Below are positions 25,817 through 34,300 of a stretch of 46,789 nt of DNA, piece after piece (the stretch's first letter is position 1; the number at the start of each line of letters is the position of its first letter). This DNA is from Pontibacterium granulatum (GTDB lineage Bacteria; Pseudomonadota; Gammaproteobacteria; Pseudomonadales; Balneatricaceae), in contig NZ_JASBRH010000033.1 of the NCBI RefSeq assembly GCF_029961155.1, positions 1-46,789 of the forward strand, read 5' to 3'. The notes beneath the pieces were generated by a model. The model ran no database searches, was not told the DNA's origin, and saw only the letters and a list, made by a program, of their open reading frames with translations. Made by a program: the position numbers and the translations under genes.

Positions 25817-27216
25817 GAGTCTTCTTGTTTTTTAGTTTTGAATTTGTATTCCGCAATGGCGAGCAGTTCATGCAGTTCGACGGCAATCAGGGGTAACGTG
25901 AAATCCAGCCATACTCCCTCTTTAAACACGATGCAGGCGATTGGGAAAATAACAAATACCACCAAGCCGGTGGAGAGTAGGGATGCACGTCCTGGCGGAT
26001 TGGTTGTGAATAGCAGACTGATCCCGATCAGTAGCCCCAGCTCGATAAGCAGAATGACCGGTAGCGGTGGTGGTTCTATTTCACCAATGCTGAACAGCGA
26101 GTGCACCGCATTGACGATCACCAGGCTGCCCGGCATAAGGCCTAATGGGGTCGCGTGGAGATCCCCACCGTACTGGCTGCTGTTGCCGATAATCACGACG
26201 TGGTTTTTTAGCAGCGCTGTATCGGGTATAACCGGTGACTCAGTAACGATGTGGGCGGGAATAATTGTCAGCGCTTTGAATCGATATGCCTGACCGTCTT
26301 CCTTTAAGGTGGTGTCAGGAACGCCCGCGTTGCTGTTCAGATATGAGGGCCAGCCAATGTTGAACATAATAAGGCGCTGCAGATCACTCCCTTGCCAGTG
26401 AATATCATGCTCACCGGCTTGCACGGTAGTATTGAGCAACCCCGGTCTTGCCTTTTTCCAACCGAGACAGCTTGACGGTGTGAGTTTTTCCATCGCAACG
26501 TAAAAGTTTCTTGCAGTAGGGTCACTGTAAACAGCTAGCAGTAAGAGCTGGCTGGACGGAATCAATCGTGGTTCGTGGTTGCTGCAACCCGCAACCCACT
26601 GTTTCCAACGGCGTAGTATAAAATCACTGTCAACCTCAAATAGCGGCGATGCCCAGTGGTAGTGTGCGGTTTTCGCGACCAGTGAATCCAGGGTAGAAGG
26701 GCGAAGTTCTCGATAGCCATCTGCGTTTTTCGGGCTCAATTCACGGAACGTTTTCATCAGGATCAGAGGTGGTGAACCTGCATCGGGCGAGCCGAATGTG
26801 TTCAGCACTGATTCAATGGGCTGACTATCCACCGGGAGGTTGAGATCGATATCAAGGATCACGGCTTTGGCCTGACTGGACAGCGCATATTCCAAAAGCT
26901 GGGCGAGTTTATCCCTTGGGGTGACAACCGGCTCCCCCCATGCCAGGTGGCTGTCGCTGTCTATGTCCAGAAAAACAAAGGGCGGTACATCTTCCAGATC
27001 GCTGTTGGACTGCAGGCGTAGCATCAGGTCGAATCCCTGTGCCACCTGACTGGAAATGAATTTTAAATCCTGGGCTTTATGAACGATCAGTACAACAATT
27101 ATTCCGATAAAGCAGTTGATCAGAATATGCCGGGTATGTCGATTGAGCTTACCCCAGTAACGTCCATATTGTGTTGTGATCGCTGACACCTGCACTCCAT
27201 CTGATAAGAGATTCAT
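25792..27216 (-). CDS. CHASE2-domain membrane sensor without output domain
   Basis: About 474 residues. A first membrane helix (HILINCFIGIIVVLIV) is followed by a CHASE2 extracellular sensor domain of about 280 residues, with the typical opening FDLMLRLQ ... VPPFVFLDIDSDSHLAWGEP. The usual three helices come next (PVILLIELGLLIGISLL, LLSTGLVVFVIFPIACIV, LIAVELHELLAIA). CHASE2 proteins normally continue into a cyclase, kinase or GGDEF domain; this one stops about 20 residues after the last helix (KFKTKKQEDSCLESPSS). The start is uncertain: ATG at 27216 is used, but TTG at 27249 and GTG at 27189 (GGAG upstream) are possible. It overlaps the FecR-like gene. Confidence 0.82.
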   Translation of the reverse strand: MNLLSDGVQVSAITTQYGRYWGKLNRHTRHILINCFIGIIVVLIVHKAQDLKFISSQVAQGFDLMLRLQSNSDLEDVPPFVFLDIDSDSHLAWGEPVVTPRDKLAQLLEYALSSQAKAVILDIDLNLPVDSQPIESVLNTFGSPDAGSPPLILMKTFRELSPKNADGYRELRPSTLDSLVAKTAHYHWASPLFEVDSDFILRRWKQWVAGCSNHEPRLIPSSQLLLLAVYSDPTARNFYVAMEKLTPSSCLGWKKARPGLLNTTVQAGEHDIHWQGSDLQRLIMFNIGWPSYLNSNAGVPDTTLKEDGQAYRFKALTIIPAHIVTESPVIPDTALLKNHVVIIGNSSQYGGDLHATPLGLMPGSLVIVNAVHSLFSIGEIEPPPLPVILLIELGLLIGISLLFTTNPPGRASLLSTGLVVFVIFPIACIVFKEGVWLDFTLPLIAVELHELLAIAEYKFKTKKQEDSCLESPSS

Positions 27217-27386
27217 GCCCAATATATTGAGTTTGCTAACGTGCTGCAAAGCTAAGATAGCTGGATGCCCAATATTGTCGGAAAAAGGGGCAGGTCTTTA
27301 TTAACCCGCTACGAAACGCGCGTGGTTTATCAGACTGGATTGATTGTGGTTGAATAGTAGCCTGATCCCATAAAAGGACTTTTCCC
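27217..27386. promoter_or_regulatory. Divergent promoter region of the CHASE2 operon and second caspase gene
   Basis: About 170 bases separate the CHASE2 and 725-residue caspase genes, so both are likely to be controlled from here. The 11-base direct repeat ATGCCCAATAT occurs at 27215-27225, over the proposed CHASE2 start, and at 27265-27275, exactly 50 bases apart. This is about five helical turns and so a possible regulator site. The ribosome site AAAAGGA (about 27372-27378) serves the caspase gene. Confidence 0.45.
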
Positions 27387-29564
27387 GTGAACATGTTGCC
27401 GAAAATCTGTCTGCTACTTTCCTGTCTTGTGTTTTCTGTTGTCGCGAAGGCTGAAAAGCGAGCGTTATTGGTCGGTGTCACTTCATACCCTCAACTTAAA
27501 GATGCGGACTTGGTTGGCCCCAAAAACGACACCGAGTTAGCGTATCAGGTGTTGGTTGAGCGTGGTTTTCAGAAAGAGAATATTACATTGCTCAGTGAGA
27601 GCGAGAAGGCGTCTGCTAAACCGACGCGGGAACAAATTCTGGGTGAGTTGGAGGCACTGGTAAAGTCAGCGCAAGCGGGAGATTTTTATTACCTGCATTT
27701 CGCAGGGCATGGATCTCGACAGCCTGCCGCCGCAACGGACAACACTGAAACAGATGGGCTGGATGAGATCTTTCTGCCCTCGGATGCGTCTGAATGGGAC
27801 AGCTATATCGGGGCCGTCAAGAATGCTATCACCGATGACGAAATTGCGGGTTATCTGGACCGCATTCGTGATAAGGGAACAGATGTATGGGTGGTGTTTG
27901 ATAGCTGCCATTCCGGCACTATGACCCGTGGTGGTTCTTTGCAGGATGTGCGCTATCGGCAACTATCACCGGCCAGTCTGGGTATTCCCGAGTCAGCGTA
28001 TGGCTCAGCAAGTGGGTCTGTTGTTTCGCGTGGCTGGAACGATGAATCCGAAAATGAAACGCCCGCGTTTAGCCTCATGAGTGATCTGTCAGCGAGCGAC
28101 TCGAACAATAATACACGGGGGGCGTTGATTGCATTTTCTGCCGCACAGGCGACTCAGACAACGCCGGAAATGCGTTTGCCGCGTCAGGGCGATGAGCGTC
28201 GTTATCATGGACTGTTCACATTCACGTTGATGAACGCACTTTCGCAATACAAGGGGCTTAGTTACGACCAGCTTGGTCAGTATATTCTTGGCCAATACCG
28301 TATGCTGCCCTGGCGTAACAGCCAGCCTCTGATCAGTGCAACAGATCTGAATGCCACTGTATTTGGCGAGGAGCCGTCCTCCATTAAAATATGGCCAGTA
28401 TCAAAGGCCGGCAAGGAACTGGTCATACAGGCAGGGCAAATGCAGGGCTTCGCGATGGGTACGGGGGTCTCTTTGTATAAGTCCGTTGTCGCCGGTGAAG
28501 CAGACCTGCTGGGGACTGCGGAAGTGGTGAAGGCAAGTCCGCTGTCCAGTCGCGCAAAACTGTTATCGACAACAGTCAAGAAGTTGCCGCGACAGGTGTT
28601 TGCTGTAATTACTAATCCAGTCGTCGATTTTTCTCTTTCTGTTCAGGCTGTTGCATCAAAGGAGATGACTGCGGATCAACTGAAAGTCCTACAGCAGGTT
28701 GTAGCCGAGGTGACAAAGGGAAGTCCTTTGCTGCGCCAATGGCAAGCGGGAGACGAGGCGGATCTCAGAGTGAGTATGTTTGAGAACTCGCTGTGGTTCT
28801 TGCATGCAGATCAGAGTTTGCCATGTGATCAGCAGCTGTTAAATGCAGAAGAACTGGCATCCTGCAGCGCATTGCGTTCACCACAACGTTTGCTTAATCA
28901 GCCTGTGGACGGCGTTCGTAAAGCCGAGTTGGTGGATGCTGCAGGCAGCGGCCTGAACCGCATTGCGCGGGGGGAAAATATCGTCCGAATGCAGCAGTTG
29001 GTGTCACATGCGGGGTTAAAAGGTTCATCTAAGATCAAAGTCGATCTGAGCATGACACGAAATGGCCGGGTTCAAGCGTATCCAACAACAGCGATACCGG
29101 TTTTTAAAGAGGGTGATGAAGTGTCTGTGACCATCACCAACATTTCAAAGAAATCCCAGGACATTAGCGTTCTGTATAAAGATAGCCGGTACGGCATTAC
29201 TCAGTACTTTCCGGAACAATCCGGTGAAGTGAACCGTATTGAACCGGGCAAATCGGTGACCATTGAGTTGGAACTGTACCCAGAGCCGGAAGGATTGGAA
29301 GATCTGATTATCCTGAGCCAACCCGCGACGGGTTTAATGCAGGATTTCGCATTTCTGGAACAGGAGGCGTTGGGTATCGCTACCCGTGGATCTGCACTTT
29401 TGCCAACAGGTAGCAGTCAGGGACTGATGAAAGCCCTATTCGCGGCAGCTGGCGGTAGTGGTGAAACGGCTAACGAGGCGATAGGGAAAACCAGGGGAGG
29501 GAAACGCAAGGCCAACGTCGAGGTTGGGGCGATGGAGGTATATCGCTGGGAAGTTGTGGAGTAA
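27387..29564 (+). CDS. Exported caspase-like (C14) protein with DUF4384-like C-terminus
   Basis: A 725-residue protein with a signal peptide (ICLLLSCLVFSVVAKA). The caspase domain spans about residues 24-310: it opens KRALLVGVTSYPQLKDADLVGPKNDTE and carries the dyad His108 (HFAGHGSRQ) and Cys174 (FDSCHSGTMTRGG). A middle region follows. The segment near 555-660 (VSVTITNISKKSQDISVLY, GITQYFPEQ, IEPGKSVTIELELYPEPEG) matches DUF4384-type beta domains often attached to exported caspases. The start has AAAAGGA upstream. It diverges from the CHASE2-FecR-PPC genes. After its TAA the frame stays open for 45 more codons. Confidence 0.9.
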   Translation: MNMLPKICLLLSCLVFSVVAKAEKRALLVGVTSYPQLKDADLVGPKNDTELAYQVLVERGFQKENITLLSESEKASAKPTREQILGELEALVKSAQAGDFYYLHFAGHGSRQPAAATDNTETDGLDEIFLPSDASEWDSYIGAVKNAITDDEIAGYLDRIRDKGTDVWVVFDSCHSGTMTRGGSLQDVRYRQLSPASLGIPESAYGSASGSVVSRGWNDESENETPAFSLMSDLSASDSNNNTRGALIAFSAAQATQTTPEMRLPRQGDERRYHGLFTFTLMNALSQYKGLSYDQLGQYILGQYRMLPWRNSQPLISATDLNATVFGEEPSSIKIWPVSKAGKELVIQAGQMQGFAMGTGVSLYKSVVAGEADLLGTAEVVKASPLSSRAKLLSTTVKKLPRQVFAVITNPVVDFSLSVQAVASKEMTADQLKVLQQVVAEVTKGSPLLRQWQAGDEADLRVSMFENSLWFLHADQSLPCDQQLLNAEELASCSALRSPQRLLNQPVDGVRKAELVDAAGSGLNRIARGENIVRMQQLVSHAGLKGSSKIKVDLSMTRNGRVQAYPTTAIPVFKEGDEVSVTITNISKKSQDISVLYKDSRYGITQYFPEQSGEVNRIEPGKSVTIELELYPEPEGLEDLIILSQPATGLMQDFAFLEQEALGIATRGSALLPTGSSQGLMKALFAAAGGSGETANEAIGKTRGGKRKANVEVGAMEVYRWEVVE

Positions 29565-29702
29565 GAGGCCCGCGAGCTGGATAACCAGCGCAAGAAGGTG
29601 AAATCCGTAGCTTCTGCCGCTACCAATGAAGCAGTTTCAGATACACTAAAAGCGGCTCTGAAGGGGTCTAACCTCTTCTGGTTTCGACTTCTGGCCACCT
29701 GA
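29565..29702 (+). other. In-frame open extension after the caspase stop codon
   Basis: After TAA at 29562-29564 the same frame reads 45 sense codons to TGA at 29700-29702. It starts EARELDNQRKKVKSVASAAT and continues with a helical, charged segment rich in Ala, Lys and Glu that looks like real protein. It may be the lost C-terminal tail of a longer ancestor, a read-through tail, or chance. Confidence 0.35.
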
Positions 29703-29825
29703 CGTTCGCCGCCTACCTGTTTCTTCAACAAAGTGACTGAGCAGTAGCTGGTTTTTTATTTAGCATCCGGGGGGCGGTATGGTTAGCGTTTGAACTGAAG
29801 ACGCGGTTACCTAGGAATGCCTCGC
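29703..29825. other. Short non-coding stretch
   Basis: I see no gene, repeat or clear terminator here. It separates the caspase read-through frame from a weak minus-strand frame ending at 29826. Confidence 0.4.
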
Positions 29826-30053
29826 TTATCGATCAAATTCGATAAGATGGGGGCGTTTCTGCCAAACCTGTCCGCCGGAGATAAAAGCATGCAATGTATG
29901 GCCTATAGCTTCCGGGCTGAGATTTATTTCTTCCGCAGATTCAACGTGGCCCTTCCCGTCAAAGTGCGATGAACCATTGTGGGGACCATCGATTTTACAA
30001 AAGGTGGCAGCTGTCTCGCTTACGCAGATTATCTTTCTATCTGTGTAACTCAA
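29826..30053 (-). CDS. Weak ORF in frame behind the DUF1932 dehydrogenase
   Basis: A 75-codon frame starting at TTG. It lies in the same frame as the dehydrogenase gene, three codons after that gene's TAG stop (30063-30065). The end, LSPEAIGHTLHAFISGGQVW, looks protein-like, and codon choice resembles its neighbours. There is no ribosome site. It may be a lost C-terminal extension, a small gene, or chance; I do not recognise it. Confidence 0.25.
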   Translation of the reverse strand: MSYTDRKIICVSETAATFCKIDGPHNGSSHFDGKGHVESAEEINLSPEAIGHTLHAFISGGQVWQKRPHLIEFDR

Positions 30054-30062
30054 TTGTGGGTA

Positions 30063-30947
30063 CTAAGTGTGGTGAATCGTCTTTAATATGCTGTCAGCGA
30101 GTGCTCCAAAAGCGTCGGTCTCTGCTGCTAATCCAAGCTCCCCAATTTGTTGCTGCCACTCGACGGCCCCTCGGGTCATAGCGCTGTTGATTCCTAGCTC
30201 CTCAATGGTGGCCGCCACTTCGCGCATTTCGGCCGCCCGGCGTACCCCATGTACCATCATCCTCTCCAACATATAACCGGATTGTTCCTGCCAGCCGAAG
30301 CCGGGATAGCTGTTTGCGAGGGATTGGAGAATCGTTCGGTCAACGCCCGCTTGGCGGGCTGCCAACAGGCACTCTGCACTCAGTGCCTCCAATCCCTTGA
30401 TCATTACGCTGCGGATCATCTTGATAGTGGATGCACCGCCGACGCCTCCTTCAACGATTTCGGCATTCATGTCCAGTGCGGCAAAAATATCCCGCATTGC
30501 GGTTTCATCGCGTCCGCTGACTAGCAGCGGCGTTTGGTGTCGGGCGGGGTGAACCGGTGCCATGATAGCTACGTCCAAGTAATGACCGCCAGCAGCCTCA
30601 ATGAGTGCAGCGTTGCGCCTTTTGGTATTGGGTGAACAGGAATTGCCGTCGAGATAATACTGTCCTGGCTTGATGTGCCTTGCGACAGCTTGTGCCACTG
30701 AAGCTGCCTGATCTGCCGTTACAAGTGAAAAGACCAAACCGGCATCAGCGACGGCGGCTTCAAGGTTGTCACACCCTTCCACGCCTGCGGCAGCATAGTC
30801 TTTCAGCTTAGTATTACGGGACTCCGGCCATTGTGTTGCCGTATCAAAGGCACTTATTTTTCTGATAGCGGCTCTGTCCCATCCATTCACAAATGCGATT
30901 GCCGCTTCGCCGAAACCGATAAAAGCCACATGGTTGGTCATATACAT
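30063..30947 (-). CDS. NAD(P)-dependent dehydrogenase, 6-phosphogluconate-dehydrogenase-like with DUF1932
   Basis: A 294-residue protein. It has an N-terminal Rossmann fold with VAFIGFGEAAIAFVNGW (a variant GxGxxA turn, about 7-15) and the segment YLDGNSCSPNTKRRN, the substrate-contact region of the beta-hydroxyacid dehydrogenase family. The middle GGVGGASTIKMIRSVMIKGLEAL holds the catalytic-type lysine. The C-terminal helical domain matches DUF1932. Family members reduce or oxidise small hydroxy acids; the substrate is not evident. The start ATG at 30947 has GAGGA six bases upstream. It is a single gene with no functional link visible to its neighbours. Confidence 0.88.
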   Translation of the reverse strand: MYMTNHVAFIGFGEAAIAFVNGWDRAAIRKISAFDTATQWPESRNTKLKDYAAAGVEGCDNLEAAVADAGLVFSLVTADQAASVAQAVARHIKPGQYYLDGNSCSPNTKRRNAALIEAAGGHYLDVAIMAPVHPARHQTPLLVSGRDETAMRDIFAALDMNAEIVEGGVGGASTIKMIRSVMIKGLEALSAECLLAARQAGVDRTILQSLANSYPGFGWQEQSGYMLERMMVHGVRRAAEMREVAATIEELGINSAMTRGAVEWQQQIGELGLAAETDAFGALADSILKTIHHT

Positions 30948-31326
30948 CGGGATTCCTCAGAATTTGGACGTTTTCCATCACATCCTAAAGCGTAGTTCGC
31001 ATACGCTGGCACCGGTCAGTGTTTTGGTGCGGGAAGCGCGGCGACGACGCTCGATCTAAGTAGATGCAAAGCTTGATGCTTAGACCTATGGGATGCAATG
31101 TTCGATAGCTGTGAGGGGGGAAGGACTATGTCGGAAGGGGCATGGCATGGCCTTATCGAATGCGTCCGAAGTCGCAGATGCTCATGTGTATGTTCACCTA
31201 ACCGGGGAGTAATAAGTACTGGACGACTAAAAGAATCACGCGCCGGAAATGATTAAGTGCTGCGAGAAATGCAATTGCTAACGTTCGTGGCTAGTTACAC
31301 TATGATCTTTTAGGCTTATCGGGAGC
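30948..31326. other. 379-base gap without a convincing gene
   Basis: This holds the promoter of the dehydrogenase gene and the 3' flank of the large membrane protein gene. A 42-codon plus-strand frame at 31128-31256 has a strong purine-rich ribosome site (GGGGGGAAGG) and several cysteines, but I have no other support for it. A weak AGGCT/AGCCT hairpin lies at about 31312-31328. Confidence 0.4.
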
Positions 31327-34300
31327 CTACTTTTCGCTAGTAGGTTTTTCCCTCGGTTTGGTTTCACCCCACGGGTCAGTGCTCGCCGTAGCCACTTTCA
31401 GCTGCTTTTTCCATAGCAGTCCATGGCTGAAACGTTGCCAGCCCCAACGCAGCCATCTCAGCATGGCAAAAACCAACCAGAGAGACCAGGCCAGCATTGT
31501 GAGTCTGTATACCCAGATAGGCAGGGAGAACACCCAGCCTTGGGGTAAAGTCTCACTGGATATATCCTGATACCAGTTAAAGAGGAAGTTATTGCTAAAG
31601 TTGCCTAATACTTTCATGTCTGGTGTCGCCAGCAGGCTGAACGGTATTGTCGCCAGGAGGCAGCCCAATGCGGCAATCGAGAGCGTAAGCAGGGCGAGTT
31701 GAGTCAGGTTGTACTGCCAGCGTGGCAGTTGTGCAGAGAGTTTTTGCCGACGCTCAAAGGCAAAGAACCAAACAGCGATCAGTAGTCCGCCGACCGCTGT
31801 CACCGTGCTGACACCAAGCCCTAATAAGATCCATTGATATGCTCTTACAGGAATGTCTAAGCGGAAATGGCGTACGCTCCAGCCCAGGGCCAGCGCGATC
31901 AGAATGATTACGATTAATATGCTCCAATAAAGCATGGCGGGACCGATCGCTGGTCCACCTAGAAGGAGTGGCCAGCGGTCGTGGGGAAGGAGGAGCGTCA
32001 GGTCGATATTATTGGCCGGGGTGGAAAGGTGCAGCTGTGGTGTTTTCATAAGCAGCGAGTCATCAAGCGACTGCCGCCAGCTAATCTGGATGTATTGCAG
32101 GCCTGGGTGCAGCGGTAATTTTAAGGGCCGCTGCTCGCTTTGGATAATTTGTGGTTGGCCATCGATCTCAATTTCGTGGACCTGGGCATTGTCTGGTAGC
32201 GTCACAGCATACTCACCGCCATGACTGGCTCGGATCTGCAGGCTAAGGGTGGATTCACTCATACGTGCACCGGGACGGTGGGCCAGGGCAACATGTTCAA
32301 GCGTCTGGGATGCACCTGCCACAGCTTCAGGACGTGTGATAGCCAACTGTAATTGATCGCCCGGCGAGGGGCGCCACTCGGGACGGGGATCCACTGTTTG
32401 GGCATCCTGTTTGATCGGATTGATACCCGTTGATTGGATATGCCAGATCGGTGCTGCCTTCAGGCGCCAGTGTTCAATCCAATGATCGATTCCGGGGGCT
32501 GTCAGGGTAATGAGTTCAGTGACCGGAAGACTGGAACGCCAACTGACAAGGGACTGGTCTGGACTCATGGTCACGATCGCCTCACCTCTTTCTACCCGTT
32601 GATCCTCGCTCAGCACCGATTCATTCGGCAGTAGGGGGAGATTGAGGTTAATTGTTCCACGGCGCGGCGCAACGCGGCGTACTTCTGTTACTACCTCCCA
32701 CTCCAATCCCAATTGCAGCGTGCGTACGACGGTCACAAAGGGAGGGGCAGAATCAGGCAGCAGGCGTTCCTGTGCTGTATCCTGAGTGGTTTTGACCTTG
32801 CGCTCAAGCTGCAGGGAATCTCCCGGCACAGCCGTATCAACAAGTCCTGCGACCTGCCAACCGGGCGCGTTTAGCGTGACATTTCGCGGTTTGAGTGGGA
32901 ATTGAACCGTGGCGGTATCGTCTGCCAGAGTGCCAAGCAGCGTGATTTGGTGATTGCCCTCAGGAAGCATGACTGATAGCTGACCCTGATGGTTACGCCC
33001 CAGCACCGGACTTGGTTGTCCATCCAGCGTGACGGCCGAAGCCGCCCACGTGTTGCGTCCATGTGGCAGGGGGATCTCGATCTGTTCCAGCGCATCGACC
33101 GCCAACCGAATCTGTATCTGCTGTCCGTTCACCTGGATGTGCATGCGCTGAATGGCAGCGCAGTCGGGCACACAGGTTGGGGGGCGGGTAAGCCGGTTCT
33201 CTAACTGTTCTAGTAACTGTGCTGGAGGAAAAGAGGCTTCGGCCTGAGGGGAGGCAACGCCGAGTGCAATGGTTAGTGCGATCGCTGAGAGTGCCCCTGT
33301 AGCTGACTCGCACGACGCTGGATGGTGTTGTTTCCAGCCTGATTGACGTAACAGACTGAATAGCCACAGGGCCAGCAAAGCTACAGTCGTAAAACGCCAG
33401 AGACGTGTCATGAATGGACTTATCACGTAGAGCTGCATGGTTTGTGATTGGGTGACCGGTCCACTCCAGGAGAGCCCAACACGGTGCCACTGCCATTTGG
33501 GTTCACCGGGCCCGGTTTGAATGCGCCCAGCCGGGTCCAATTCCAGGGATTTTGTGACTTTGTGTTGTTGCATAAGAAGGGGCGCTTCACCGGTCGGTGT
33601 CCTCAGTACACTCTCTTCACGAGATAGTGCGTCGGCAACCTCCCTCGTACGGGGTTCGTAGCTGAAGGGACGGTGGATCGCCTGGGTAAGTTCCAATTGG
33701 GGATAGATACCTTTGCGGATCTGATCGACCGAAAAATTGATCCCTACCATAAGCAGTGCCAGTATGCTGACCAACTGATAACCTCGCAGCAGCTTTTTCA
33801 TTTTGCCGGTTGGTATAACTCTGAGTAGTCCGATGACCAAGATCAAATTGAGCCAGAGTCCAACCGGGGCAAAGGGCTCATGGTAGGTCAGCGCTAAGGT
33901 TATCCCTGCCAGTACGCCCCAGTGCAGACGTGTAATACGTGCCATCGCGCCGGCAATCAGAAGACAGAGGAAAAGGTCCCATAGTGTCCAGCGAGACAGC
34001 CAGGAGAGGCTGACCTGATCGACACCGCTCGCATGCAGCAGACGCCAGCCCGGCGGCAGGTTCAGGGTCCCGGATGCTTGGTTAACATGTTGATTCCATC
34101 CCACCACCGGCAGACTACTGCTCGTGACAGAGAAGGGCAACTCCACCCGGCTGAGTGTTTCCAGCGACAGGCTTCCGGGGGAAACCTCCAGGCCTGGTTC
34201 TTCATCCGGCAGCACAGTGATCAGTTGGGGGATACCGTTAAGCGACGCACGCCCCAGCGTATAAGTGGGTACCATACGAAAGCGGTCGGTCCGATGGATG

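Noticed and set aside
31128-31256. 42-codon cysteine-containing ORF with strong ribosome site
   Set aside because: Only the ribosome site supports it; length and composition are within chance.
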